DNA from: Gammaproteobacteria bacterium
GTDB taxonomy: Bacteria; Pseudomonadota; Gammaproteobacteria; Xanthomonadales; Wenzhouxiangellaceae
Reading direction: 5' to 3'
Length of the DNA stretch: 44,624 nt
Assembly: GCA_009908385.1 (NCBI GenBank)
Contig: JAAAPE010000013.1
Span: forward strand, 1 to 44,624
Positions 1 through 7,961 of this stretch are shown here, piece by piece. The notes below the pieces were generated by a model that was given only the letters and a program-made list of their open reading frames with translations, made no database searches and had not been told where the DNA came from. Both the position numbers and the translations under genes were made by a program. Numbering within the stretch: position 1 is the first letter of the stretch; each line of letters starts with the position of its first letter.

Positions 1-88
1 GAACCGGTCTGTGCGAAAGCCAGAAAGGGTTTCTAAGTCCCTCCGCCCCCGGCAACTTTATCCTCTCAAAATCCACGATCTGGAACAT

Positions 89-269
89 ACAAGGGTTCAG
101 GTTTCAGGCGGCAGCCGCAACGGATTGGTGGGCGGCTTCGCCGCGGTTCCCCAAAGCTATCTGAAACTTGGGTTCCCTTCGGGCTTGGCACTGTGCGGCG
201 CGGCGAAGCCGCCCCGCATGGACCTCGGATGCCGACCTGAACCCTGAAACCTGAAACCTGAACCCTTGT
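89..269. repeat. Nested inverted-repeat (MITE/REP-like) intergenic element
   Basis: A perfect 20-bp inverted repeat (89-108 with 250-269, core GGGTTCAGGTTTCAGG on the left arm) encloses a second perfect 16-bp inverted repeat (130-145 with 199-214, core GGCGGCTTCGCCGCG). The whole segment could fold into a long interrupted hairpin. It starts only 5 nt beyond the nadK stop, so it could also act as a 3' structure for that operon. No protein-coding gene is recognisable in positions 1-274. The form (terminal inverted repeats, no ORF, about 180 bp) is that of a small non-autonomous mobile or REP-type element, but whether it recurs elsewhere cannot be seen here. Confidence 0.55.
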
Positions 270-274
270 TTTCT

Positions 275-1033
275 TTACTGAAAAAACTGCTCCGACAGGA
301 TCCTTTCTTCGAGCGAATGCTCGGGATCGAACAGCAGTCGGTGCGTGGTATCTCGCTGCAGGCGCACGTCGACGCGGGTCACGTTCCGGAATTCGTCGTA
401 GTCGGCGGTGGCGCTGACCGGGCGGCGTTCTGGCTGGCGGACCTCGAAACGGACCTCGGCCGAGGCCGGCAGGATGGCGCCCTGCCAGCGGCGGGGCCGG
501 AAGGGGCTGATCGGCGTCAGAACGACGGCCTCGGTGCCCAGGGGCAGGATCGGGCCGTGCGCGGAAAGGTTGTAGGCGGTCGAACCGGCCGCGGTGGCCA
601 GCAGGACGCCGTCGGCGACGAGCTGCTCCACCCGCTCGCGACCGTTGACCAGGATCCGGATGTGCGCGGCCTGGTTCGTCTGGCGCAGCAGCGCGACTTC
701 GTTGATGGCCACCGCGCGGTGCGATTCGCCCTGCTGGTCGACCGCGAGCATCTGCAGCGGGTTGAGCACGACCTCCCGCGCCGCGGCGATGCGCTCGGGC
801 AGTTCATCCTCGGCAAAGCGGTTCATCAGGAAGCCCACCTCGCCCAGGCGCATCCCGAAAACCGGGAGGTTGCGGTCGACGTGCTCGTGCAGCGTATGGA
901 GCATGAACCCGTCGCCGCCGAGCACGACCAGCACCTCGGCCTCATCCAGCCCGACCCCGCCGTATCGCTCGCGCAGTGTACCGGCCGCCTCTCGCGATCC
1001 GGGGTGGGCGCTTGCGAGGAATGCCATTTTCAC
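275..1033 (-). CDS. nadK: NAD kinase
   Basis: ATP-dependent NAD kinase, which phosphorylates NAD+ to NADP+ in the cytoplasm. The 252-aa protein carries the family's GGDG motif at residues 39-42 (GGDGFML), the INE motif near 110-112, and a conserved block with AAGSTAYNLSAHGPILP. Its short length matches the Xanthomonas/alphaproteobacterial subtype rather than the roughly 290-aa enterobacterial one. The chosen start is GTG, 4 nt after the glutamate dehydrogenase stop, with a GGA-type ribosome site 8 nt upstream; an in-frame ATG two codons later (at 1027) is the alternative. It is the last gene of an acyl-CoA dehydrogenase - glutamate dehydrogenase - NAD kinase operon, so NADP supply is co-expressed with an NAD-dependent catabolic enzyme. 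Confidence 0.93.
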   Translation of the reverse strand: MKMAFLASAHPGSREAAGTLRERYGGVGLDEAEVLVVLGGDGFMLHTLHEHVDRNLPVFGMRLGEVGFLMNRFAEDELPERIAAAREVVLNPLQMLAVDQQGESHRAVAINEVALLRQTNQAAHIRILVNGRERVEQLVADGVLLATAAGSTAYNLSAHGPILPLGTEAVVLTPISPFRPRRWQGAILPASAEVRFEVRQPERRPVSATADYDEFRNVTRVDVRLQRDTTHRLLFDPEHSLEERILSEQFFQ

Positions 1034-1037
1034 GGGA

Positions 1038-4000
1038 TCATTCCGATGTCGCGTGCAGCAGCTGCCCCAGGCCGTTGACCGCCACCTGGAGCACCGCGTA
1101 GTCGCGTGATGCCGTGTTGCGCATTTCCTCGAGCATCAGGCTGATGCGATCGACCGCCTCGCGGTGGCGGCGCATCCAGGCCTTGACCGGCTCCGATTCC
1201 TTCCCCGCCTCGGTCATGATGCGGCGCGTGAGTTCGCGATGGTAGCGGTAGAGGTCGTCGCGCAGATGACCTCGGGCATGGGCGTGCCACTGACGCTCGA
1301 CCGGCAGTTCCTCGATCTGGGTTCGCAGCCACTTCAGGCACAGGTGGTCGAACAGGCGGAAGTATATCCGCGCCACGTCCTCGACCTCGAGATCCTGCAT
1401 GCGCGCCTCGTCGACGATATCCAGCGCCGAGAACACGAAGCGAAGCCCGGCGACGTCGCGGGCGACATCTTCGGTGAAGCCGGCATCCACCAGTTCCTTC
1501 TGCCGCGAGAACAGGGCCTGCTTCAATTCCCCGTGCAGCATGTCGGGCAGGACCTTCCGATAGCGCTCGATGCCGGGCGCGAATCGTTCGACCTTGCTGG
1601 AAATGTCGATGGCGTAGCCGCCGGGCAAGGTGATCAGGCGGCGCGTGACCTGGCGCAGCAGATTCCACATCTCGAGCTGCGCGTCGAGCTGGACCCGGGC
1701 GGGCACCTTGTTGTCCAGCGATTCGATCTTCTGCCAGAAATCGCGCGCCGCGAAGATCTCGCGCGCCACCGTATAGGCCTTGGCCACCAGGGCCGAACTG
1801 GCGCCCGTGTCCTCGCGAATGCGCATGACGAACGGCGCGCCCATGCGGTTGACGATACTGTTCGTCACGCGCGTGGCGATGATCTCGCGCCACAGTCGGT
1901 GCTCGGGCATCAACTCGCTGAATCGTTCGCGCAGCGGCGTCGGAAAGTAGTCCTTCAGCTCGGCCGAGAGGTAGGGATCCTCGGGCACGTCGGATGCCAG
2001 CAGATCCTGGTAGACGGTGATCTTGCTGTAGGACAGCAGCAGCGACAGCTCGGGCCGGGTCAGGCCCTGGCCGCGTGCCACGCGCTCGCGCAATTCCTCG
2101 TCGTCGGGCAGCTGCTCGAGATCGCGATCGATGACCCCCTGGTGTTCGAGGACGGCAATGAAATGGGCCTCCGCACCGAGGCGATCGCTGGTGATCGACT
2201 CCATCATGCTCAATGCCTGGTTCTGCAGGTAGTTGGAACGCAGCACCAGGTCGCTGACTTCGCCGGTCATCCGGGCCAGCAGCTCGTTGCGCTCGTCGAG
2301 CCTGATCATGTCGCGCTCGACCGCCTCGTTGAGCAGGATCTTGATGTTGACCTCGTGGTCGGAGCAGTCGACGCCGGCGGAGTTGTCGATGAAATCGGTA
2401 TTGAGGCGGCCGCCCTGCATGGCGTACTCGATGCGCCCGCGCTGCGTCAGGCCGAGATTGCCGCCCTCGCCCACGACCCGGGCGCCCAGTTCCCGCCCGT
2501 TGACTCGAACCAGGTTGTTCGCCAGATCCCCGACCTCGGCGTGAGCCTCGTTCTCGCCCTTTACATAGGTTCCGATACCGCCGTTCCAGAGCAGGTCGAC
2601 CGGCGCCTTGATCAGGGCCTTGATCAGCTCGTGAGGGGCGAGCGACTTCTCCTCGACATGCAGCCAGTCGCGAACCTCTTCGCTCAGCTCGATAGTCTTG
2701 GCCTGGCGCGAAAACACGCCCCCGCCCTTCGAGATCAGGTCCTCCTGGTAGTCGGCCCAGGTCGTGCCCGGCGTATCGAACAGGCGCTTGCGTTCCTCGA
2801 AGCTCGCGGCGGCGTCCGGTTCGGGGTCGAGAAAGATATGCATGTGGTTGAAGGCGGCCTTGAGGCGAATGTGCCCGGAGAGCAGCATGCCGTTGCCGAA
2901 CACGTCACCGCCCATGTCGCCGATGCCCACGACGGTGAAGTCCTCGTTCTGGGTATCCAGGCCCAGTTCGCGAAAATGACGCTTGACCGACTCCCAGGCG
3001 CCCTTGGCCGTGATTCCCATCTTCTTGTGGTCGTAGCCGTTCGAACCGCCCGAAGCGAAGGCATCGCCCAGCCAGAAGCCGTGCTCGGCGGAAATCGCGT
3101 TGGCGATGTCCGAAAACGTCGCCGTTCCCTTATCGGCCGCGACGACGAGGTAAGGGTCGTCGTCGTCGTGGCGCACGACGTCGCGAGGCGGCACGAGGTC
3201 GTCGCCCTCGAGGTTGTCGGTGATGTCGAGCATGCCGTTGATGAAGCTCCGGTAGCAATAGACCACCTCGGCCATCATCGATTCGCGGTCGTCACCGTCG
3301 GGCAGCTGCTTGGCCACGAAGCCGCCCTTGGCACCGACCGGCACGATCATGGTGTTCTTGACGTTCTGCGCGCGCATCAGGCCCAGCACTTCGGTCCGGA
3401 AGTCTTCGCGCCGGTCGGACCAGCGCAGTCCGCCGCGCGCCACCTGGCCGCCGCGAAGATGGACCCCCTCGACGCGCGGCGAGTACACCCAGATCTCCCG
3501 GTAGGGTCGCGGCTGCGGCAGATCCGGCACGCGCGATGAATCGAGCTTGATGCTGAGATAGTCGTGGTACTCGCCTCTGGGGTCACGCTGGAAGGCATTG
3601 GTGCGCAAGATCGCGCGAATCAGGTCGCAGAAGCCGCGCAGGATGCGGTCCTGATCGGCCGAGCTGACCGAATCGAGCGCGCGCAGAATGGTCTTGCGAA
3701 GCATGAATTCCGACGACTCGGACGGCTCGGCCTCACGCGACTGGCAGACCTCATCGAGGTACTCGCAGAGCACGTCGTCGTTGAAGGTCTGGCGCAACTC
3801 GCTGCACTGGCCTTCGAGGATCTTGCGGGCGCTGCTGCGCTGCTGGCGACCCTCGCCCCGGCGCGCGGGATCGAAGCGCATTTCGAAGTACTCCACCAGC
3901 AGGCGGGCGACAAGCGGCCAGGCCGCCAGGGTCTGCTCCATGTAATTCTGGGAGAACGGCATGCCGGTCTGCAGCAGGTACTTGCAGCAGGCGCGCAGCA

Positions 4001-5990
4001 GATTGACCTGGCGCCAGTCCAGCCCGGCCAGCATGACCAGGCGGTTGAAGCCGTCGTTCTCGCAGCGCTTGCGCCACACTTGCTCGAAGGTGTCCTGGAA
4101 CTTGGCGCGCACGCGGTCGAGGTTGACGTCGCCATCGTTGGGCGGACGCATGTCGAAGTCCTGGATCCAGACGCGGTGACCATCCGAGACGGTCAGTTCG
4201 TAGGGGCGCTCGGACACGATGCGCATCCCCAGGTTCTCGAGCATGGGCAGGACGTCGGACAGCGGCATGGGGTCACTGTGCTTGAAGATCTTGAAGCGCA
4301 ACAGGCCGCTGCCGCGCTTGCGGGGCTTGTACAGGCTCATGCGCAGGTCGTCGAGGTCGCGCAGCTTCGAGACGTTGACCACGTCGTAGCTGGCCACGTG
4401 CGGCGAGACGTCGTCGGCATAGGACACCGGGAAGGCGCGACCGAAGCGGCGCGCCAGTTCCAGTCCGTGCTCCTCGCCGTGCTCCCGCACGAGAATCTCG
4501 GTCAGTTCGTCGTCCCAGGAGCGGATGGCCTGCTTGATCCGGCCCTCGATGGCCTCGATGTCGAAGTCCGCCGTCGAGTCGCCCCGTGGCCGGACCACCA
4601 GGTGAACACGCGCGAGCTTCGACTCGCCCACCTGGACGGCGAAGTCCAGCCGTTCGCCCTTGAGCGCCCGCTTGAGGATGTTCTGGATCTTCTCGCGGTT
4701 TTCGGTGTTGAAACGATCACGCGGGATGAACACCAGGCAAGAAAAGAAGCGGCCGAAACGTTCCCTTCGAACGAACAGCCGGGTCTGGCTGCGCTCCTGC
4801 AGGTCGAGGATGCCCATGGCCATTTCCAGCAGCTCCTCGCTGGAGGCCTGGAACAGCTCGTCTCTGGGCAGGGTCTCGAGAATGTGCATCAGGGCCTTGC
4901 CGGCGTGGCTGCCGGCCTGCAGGCCCGACATCCTGACCACCTCGTCGACCTTGCGCCGCACCAGCGGGGTGTCCTGGCAGCGCCGGATGTAGGCGCCGGA
5001 GGTGAACAGGCCGATCAACCGCTTTTCGCCCGTGACCCGGCCGTCGTCGTCGAAATAAAGGACCGAAATGTAATCCATGTAGCCACCGCGGTGAACGCTG
5101 GAGGTGGCATTGGTCTTGGTGATGATGATCGGATCGTCCGAGGAGGGCCGATCGCTGCCCCGCCCCAGTTCGGTCAGCGGGCGCACCGGCGCTTCCCGGT
5201 GTTCCGAGTGCATGATGCCGAGACCGCTGTCGGCCACGGCGCGCAGCACCCGGCCTTCGTCGCCCGATTCGATCACGTACTCGCGGTAACCGAGAAGCGT
5301 GAAATGGTCGTTCGCCAGCCATTCGAAGAAATCGTGCGCTTCCTGGCGCGCTTCCTTCGACAGGGCCTTGTGCGTCTCCGGTAGTTCACTGGCGATTTCA
5401 TGGACCCGGTCGAGCATCGGACGCCAGTCGGCCACCGCCCGCCGCACGTCGGTCAGGCCGGCCAGGATGCGCTTCTCGATCCTGGCGAGCATTTCGGGGT
5501 AGTTCTGGCGATCGACCTGCAGATGCATCATCGACTCGGCTCGTCCGGCCTCGCCCTGTTTCTCGCCATCCTCGGCCAGCTGCATCAGGTGCCCGCCCTG
5601 ATCGCGGACCACCCGCATCACCGGGTGGATGATCAGGTGCGCCGAAATGCCCAGTTCCGAGAGCGCCAGCACCACCGAGTCGACCAGGAAGGGCATGTCG
5701 TCGTTGACGATCTCGATGATCGTGTGGCTCGATTCCCAGCCGTGACGATCCGAATGCGGGTTGTAGACGCGAAACCGGATTTCGCTGCCGACCCGCTGTC
5801 GCGCGAAATCGAGGAACCCGGTCGCCATGGCGGCCAGGTCGTCGACCGAGCGGCCCTCCAGCTCGGAGACCGGGACGCGACGGAAGAACCGCCGGACGAA
5901 GCCGGCGCCCAGCTCGCGTCCCTCGCCCCGGGCGACGATGCCGGTGACCTGCTCCTGGATGTGCTCTTTCTTTTCGGTGTTGTGGCTCAT
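1038..5990 (-). CDS. gdhB: NAD-specific glutamate dehydrogenase, large (180-kDa) class
   Basis: Catalyses oxidative deamination of glutamate to 2-oxoglutarate with NAD+. The 1650-aa length fits the large bacterial GDH class, which has a long N-terminal regulatory region before the catalytic core. The core shows VGAKGGFVAKQLP (substrate lysine near residue 888), then ADKGTATFSDIANAIS and GGSNGYDHKKMGIT. The dinucleotide-binding segment VVGIGDMGGDVFGNGML lies near residue 1020, followed by VVGEGGNLGLTQRGRIEYA. The start was set at the ATG at 5990, preceded by GGGGAG. A longer open frame runs on to 6236, but that part is antisense-frame sequence over the neighbouring acyl-CoA dehydrogenase and has no GDH character. 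The gene lies 40 nt downstream of the acyl-CoA dehydrogenase and 4 nt upstream of nadK, so it is very probably co-transcribed with both. Confidence 0.95.
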   Translation of the reverse strand: MSHNTEKKEHIQEQVTGIVARGEGRELGAGFVRRFFRRVPVSELEGRSVDDLAAMATGFLDFARQRVGSEIRFRVYNPHSDRHGWESSHTIIEIVNDDMPFLVDSVVLALSELGISAHLIIHPVMRVVRDQGGHLMQLAEDGEKQGEAGRAESMMHLQVDRQNYPEMLARIEKRILAGLTDVRRAVADWRPMLDRVHEIASELPETHKALSKEARQEAHDFFEWLANDHFTLLGYREYVIESGDEGRVLRAVADSGLGIMHSEHREAPVRPLTELGRGSDRPSSDDPIIITKTNATSSVHRGGYMDYISVLYFDDDGRVTGEKRLIGLFTSGAYIRRCQDTPLVRRKVDEVVRMSGLQAGSHAGKALMHILETLPRDELFQASSEELLEMAMGILDLQERSQTRLFVRRERFGRFFSCLVFIPRDRFNTENREKIQNILKRALKGERLDFAVQVGESKLARVHLVVRPRGDSTADFDIEAIEGRIKQAIRSWDDELTEILVREHGEEHGLELARRFGRAFPVSYADDVSPHVASYDVVNVSKLRDLDDLRMSLYKPRKRGSGLLRFKIFKHSDPMPLSDVLPMLENLGMRIVSERPYELTVSDGHRVWIQDFDMRPPNDGDVNLDRVRAKFQDTFEQVWRKRCENDGFNRLVMLAGLDWRQVNLLRACCKYLLQTGMPFSQNYMEQTLAAWPLVARLLVEYFEMRFDPARRGEGRQQRSSARKILEGQCSELRQTFNDDVLCEYLDEVCQSREAEPSESSEFMLRKTILRALDSVSSADQDRILRGFCDLIRAILRTNAFQRDPRGEYHDYLSIKLDSSRVPDLPQPRPYREIWVYSPRVEGVHLRGGQVARGGLRWSDRREDFRTEVLGLMRAQNVKNTMIVPVGAKGGFVAKQLPDGDDRESMMAEVVYCYRSFINGMLDITDNLEGDDLVPPRDVVRHDDDDPYLVVAADKGTATFSDIANAISAEHGFWLGDAFASGGSNGYDHKKMGITAKGAWESVKRHFRELGLDTQNEDFTVVGIGDMGGDVFGNGMLLSGHIRLKAAFNHMHIFLDPEPDAAASFEERKRLFDTPGTTWADYQEDLISKGGGVFSRQAKTIELSEEVRDWLHVEEKSLAPHELIKALIKAPVDLLWNGGIGTYVKGENEAHAEVGDLANNLVRVNGRELGARVVGEGGNLGLTQRGRIEYAMQGGRLNTDFIDNSAGVDCSDHEVNIKILLNEAVERDMIRLDERNELLARMTGEVSDLVLRSNYLQNQALSMMESITSDRLGAEAHFIAVLEHQGVIDRDLEQLPDDEELRERVARGQGLTRPELSLLLSYSKITVYQDLLASDVPEDPYLSAELKDYFPTPLRERFSELMPEHRLWREIIATRVTNSIVNRMGAPFVMRIREDTGASSALVAKAYTVAREIFAARDFWQKIESLDNKVPARVQLDAQLEMWNLLRQVTRRLITLPGGYAIDISSKVERFAPGIERYRKVLPDMLHGELKQALFSRQKELVDAGFTEDVARDVAGLRFVFSALDIVDEARMQDLEVEDVARIYFRLFDHLCLKWLRTQIEELPVERQWHAHARGHLRDDLYRYHRELTRRIMTEAGKESEPVKAWMRRHREAVDRISLMLEEMRNTASRDYAVLQVAVNGLGQLLHATSE

Positions 5991-6030
5991 TCCATCGCTC
6001 CCCGCCGGTGACTGTCCTCCCCCGCGTCGA

Positions 6031-7194
6031 TCAGCGCAAGCCGGTTTCTGTCCGCGCGATGACCATCCGCTGGATTTCGCTGGTGCCCTCGTAGATCTCG
6101 GTGATTTTGGCGTCGCGGAAATAGCGTTCCACGGGCATCTCCTTGCTGTAGCCCATGCCGCCGTGAATCTGCACTGCCTGGTGCGTGATCCACATTGCCG
6201 CTTCCGATGCAAACAGCTTCGCCATCGATCCGTCAAGCGTGAAACGAGAGCCCGTTTCCATCGCCTTCATCTTCGCCCAAGCCGCCTTGAGCGTCAGGAG
6301 CCGGGCGGCCTCCAGGCGGGTCTTCATGTCGGCCAGCTTCGACTGGATCATCTGGAAGGTGCCGATCTCGTGGCCGAAGGCCTTGCGTTCGCGCGCATAG
6401 TCGAGGCTGGCCTCGTAGGCCGCCTGGGCGATCCCCACGGCCTGCGCGGCGATGCCGATTCGGCCCGCGTCGAGCACGCCCATCGCGATCTTGAAGCCCT
6501 GGCCTTCCTCGCCCAGGCGGTTCTCGACCGGGCACTCGTAGTCGGTCAGCTCGATTTCGCAGGTGGCCGAGGCGCGAATGCCGAGCTTGGGCTCGAGCTT
6601 GCCGCGATGGAAGCCGTCCTTCTCGGCGTCGATGATGAACGCCGAAACACCGCGCGCACCGGCGTCCGGATCCGTCATGGCGAACAGCACGAGGTAGCGC
6701 GCCACCGGACCGGAAGTGATCCAGGACTTGCGGGCGTTGATGACGTAGTGGCTCCCATCGTCACTCAAGACGGCGCGCGATTTCATGTTCGCGGCATCCG
6801 AACCCGAAGACGGCTCGGTCAGGGCATACGCGCCGATTTCTTCTCCGGACGCGACGGCCCGCACGTACGTCTGCTTCTGCTCCTCGCTGCCGTGCTTGAG
6901 AATTCCGTTGCAGAACAGGGAGTTGTTGACCGACATGATCGTGCCGTGGGCGGCGTCCGCGGCCGAAACCTCCATCATGGCCAGCGCGTAGCCGATCGTG
7001 TCGAGCCCGGAACCACCGTAGGACTCGGGCACCTCGATGCCCATCAGGCCGAGTTCACCCATGCGCTGGATCGTCTCGAGCGGAAACTCGCCGGAGGCGT
7101 CGAATTCATGGGCGATGGGGGCAATCTCGTCACGCGCGAAATCGCGCGCGGCAGCCTGGATCATCTGCTGCTCGTCGGTCAGTTCGAAATCCAT
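6031..7194 (-). CDS. Acyl-CoA dehydrogenase
   Basis: FAD-dependent acyl-CoA dehydrogenase of 387 aa, the normal family length. It oxidises acyl-CoA to the 2-enoyl-CoA in fatty-acid or branched-chain amino-acid breakdown and passes electrons to ETF. Visible family blocks are FELTDEQQMIQ at the N-terminus, YALTEPSSGSDAANMKSRA (flavin/substrate site), WITSGPVARYLVLFA in the middle, and IYEGTSEIQRMVIART at the C-terminus, whose Glu (about residue 369) is the usual catalytic base. The ATG at 7194 was chosen because it begins the conserved MDFELTDEQ; an AGGAAA site precedes it. The open frame extends 54 codons further upstream, but that stretch is promoter DNA containing a TATAAT box. It is the first gene of the leftward operon with gdhB and nadK. 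Chain-length specificity cannot be read from sequence. Confidence 0.93.
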   Translation of the reverse strand: MDFELTDEQQMIQAAARDFARDEIAPIAHEFDASGEFPLETIQRMGELGLMGIEVPESYGGSGLDTIGYALAMMEVSAADAAHGTIMSVNNSLFCNGILKHGSEEQKQTYVRAVASGEEIGAYALTEPSSGSDAANMKSRAVLSDDGSHYVINARKSWITSGPVARYLVLFAMTDPDAGARGVSAFIIDAEKDGFHRGKLEPKLGIRASATCEIELTDYECPVENRLGEEGQGFKIAMGVLDAGRIGIAAQAVGIAQAAYEASLDYARERKAFGHEIGTFQMIQSKLADMKTRLEAARLLTLKAAWAKMKAMETGSRFTLDGSMAKLFASEAAMWITHQAVQIHGGMGYSKEMPVERYFRDAKITEIYEGTSEIQRMVIARTETGLR

Positions 7195-7231
7195 GGGAAT
7201 CGCTTTCCTGGCAAGTGAAATCAGGCTGCGG

Positions 7232-7237
7232 ATTATA
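7232..7237 (-). promoter_or_regulatory. Putative -10 box of the acyl-CoA dehydrogenase operon
   Basis: Consensus TATAAT on the minus strand, 38 nt before the acyl-CoA dehydrogenase ATG. No good -35 hexamer is seen 16-18 bp upstream (the sequence there is GC-rich), so an activator or an extended element may be needed. Call based on the -10 box and its position only. Confidence 0.45.
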
Positions 7238-7351
7238 CCCCGAAGCCCGGGGCCGGCAGGTCGACGAAGCCGCTCCAGGGCCGCCCCGACGATCCGGGCG
7301 CCGGAACTTGTCCCGAAAGGCCCGCAGGAGCCCCTCAACTGTGAGAACTGG

Positions 7352-7367
7352 TTCACGATCCCGTGAA
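7352..7367. promoter_or_regulatory. Palindrome TTCACGATCCCGTGAA, candidate operator
   Basis: Perfect inverted repeat TTCACG-N4-CGTGAA that ends 7 bp before the -35 hexamer of the adjacent rightward sRNA promoter. That is a typical place for a dimeric activator or repressor. It also lies upstream of the leftward acyl-CoA dehydrogenase promoter, so it could serve either direction. The binding protein is unknown. Confidence 0.35.
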
Positions 7368-7374
7368 ATCGTCC

Positions 7375-7402
7375 TTGACACGGCGATGCGCCCCCGTAAA
7401 AT
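7375..7402 (+). promoter_or_regulatory. Near-consensus sigma70 promoter of the small RNA
   Basis: TTGACA (7375-7380), a 16-bp spacer, then TAAAAT (7397-7402). This is by far the best sigma70-type match in the window. No coding sequence follows; the next elements are three hairpins and a terminator, so the product is read as an untranslated RNA starting near 7409. Confidence 0.8.
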
Positions 7403-7408
7403 CACAGA

Positions 7409-7521
7409 CTCCGGACCGGGGTTCCCCCCTTCCCCATCCGGATCGTGGCCCAGGTTCCCCCCTTGCCTGGGCCACACTTGACCCGGCGGCCGGAGTTCCC
7501 GCACTCCGGCCGCCTTCTTTT
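7409..7521 (+). ncRNA. Small RNA with three hairpins and C-rich loops (sX13-like)
   Basis: Predicted transcript of about 112 nt between a near-consensus promoter and an intrinsic terminator. Hairpin 1 (7411-7441) has CCGGA/TCCGG plus GGGG/CCCC stems and the loop TTCCCCCCTT. Hairpin 2 (7445-7475) has a perfect 10-bp stem GTGGCCCAGG/CCTGGGCCAC and the loop TTCCCCCCTTG. Hairpin 3 is the terminator stem, with loop TTCCCGCA. So all three loops expose pyrimidine/C-rich sequence, and the first two share TTCCCCCCTT. Such loops suit pairing with G-rich Shine-Dalgarno regions. The layout recalls the Xanthomonas sX13 RNA, known for C-rich loops, although I cannot align it here. There is no ORF with a start and ribosome site within it. 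The RNA is an inference from DNA; no expression data are available. Confidence 0.75.
7485..7521 (+). terminator. Rho-independent terminator of the small RNA
   Basis: Perfect 11-bp stem GGCGGCCGGAG (7485-7495) / CTCCGGCCGCC (7504-7514), an 8-nt loop, then TTCTTTT. Very stable, and placed directly before the tRNA-Leu promoter. Confidence 0.88.
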
Positions 7522-7537
7522 GAGCGGGGGCTAAAGC

Positions 7538-7567
7538 TTGGAAAACCAGCACGGCATCCCGTATAAT
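7538..7567 (+). promoter_or_regulatory. Promoter of tRNA-Leu(CAG)
   Basis: TTGGAA (7538-7543), an 18-bp spacer and a perfect TATAAT (7562-7567), followed by a GC-rich discriminator (GCCGCGC). That discriminator type is typical of stable-RNA promoters under stringent control. The mature tRNA starts 15 nt after the -10 box. Confidence 0.7.
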
Positions 7568-7582
7568 GCCGCGCTTCCACCG

Positions 7583-7669
7583 GCCCAGGTGGCGGAATTG
7601 GTAGACGCGCTAGCTTCAGGTGCTAGTATCCGAAAGGATGTGGGAGTTCGAGTCTCCCCCTGGGCACCA
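7583..7669 (+). tRNA. tRNA-Leu (anticodon CAG)
   Basis: Cloverleaf of a class II tRNA. The acceptor stem is GCCCAGG/CCTGGGC with encoded CCA. The D arm is GTGGCGGAATTGGTAGACGC. The anticodon stem CTAGC/GCTAG holds loop TTCAGGT with anticodon CAG. A long variable arm (TATCCGAAAGGATG) and T arm GGGAGTTCGAGTCTCCC follow. The length of 87 nt and the large variable arm are as expected for tRNA-Leu. Confidence 0.97.
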
Positions 7670-7725
7670 TCAGTTTTCTCCGCTTCAGCGAACCCCCTCG
7701 ATCTGGAACCGATTCAGATAACGAA

Positions 7726-7764
7726 GTGAGTACGGTTTCGCGCGAAGCGCGAAGAAGTGCTCAC
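7726..7764. other. Hairpin downstream of tRNA-Leu
   Basis: Nested hairpin: GTGAGTAC (7726-7733) pairs with GTGCTCAC (7757-7764, one G-T wobble), and TTCGCGC (7737-7743) pairs with GCGCGAA (7747-7753). There is no T-run after it, so it is not a standard intrinsic terminator. It could be an RNA 3' structure or a REP-type remnant. Confidence 0.35.
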
Positions 7765-7818
7765 GGAGTTCCGGCCCAGCTCGAGCGGACGACATTTCAA
7801 TCCTGATCACGCGTCAGC

Positions 7819-7925
7819 CACGCGTGTACAGACCCTCCGACCTCGACCGTCGGGGACGCGGCCCCGACCTACACGTGAACAGAACCGCCAACCTCGACTG
7901 TCGGGGATGTAACCCAGACCTACCC
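7819..7925. repeat. Two degenerate tandem copies of a ~53-bp repeat
   Basis: Copies start at about 7819 and 7872. They share the order CACG-TG-ACAGA, CC-ACCTCGAC-GTCGGGGA and ACCTAC. Copy 1 contains the hairpin GTCGGGG-ACGCGG-CCCCGAC; in copy 2 the second arm has decayed. The block sits in the gap between tRNA-Leu and the cysNC stop and holds no ORF with coding character. On the minus strand it could serve as a 3' structure for cysDNC. Confidence 0.5.
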
Positions 7926-7961
7926 CGGTCCGAACGAGACCCGAATAAAACCGACACCCCC

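Noticed and set aside
1164-5384. Very long rightward open frames (for example 1164-3539 and 3564-5384) opposite the glutamate dehydrogenase gene
   Set aside because: They mirror a clearly conserved 1650-aa enzyme on the other strand; high GC removes stops from antisense frames. No motifs, ribosome sites or promoters support them.
5991-6236. N-terminal extension of glutamate dehydrogenase
   Set aside because: It overlaps the acyl-CoA dehydrogenase 3' end in another frame, has no conserved sequence, and the ATG at 5990 has a good ribosome site.
7340-7356. CRP-type site TGTGA...TTCACG near the sRNA promoter
   Set aside because: The half-sites are 8 bp apart instead of 6. The adjacent perfect palindrome 7352-7367 explains the symmetry better.
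5991-7582. A riboswitch or amino-acid leader in front of the acyl-CoA dehydrogenase - gdhB operon
   Set aside because: The leader is about 30-40 nt by the TATAAT position, too short, and the structured RNA nearby is transcribed in the opposite direction.
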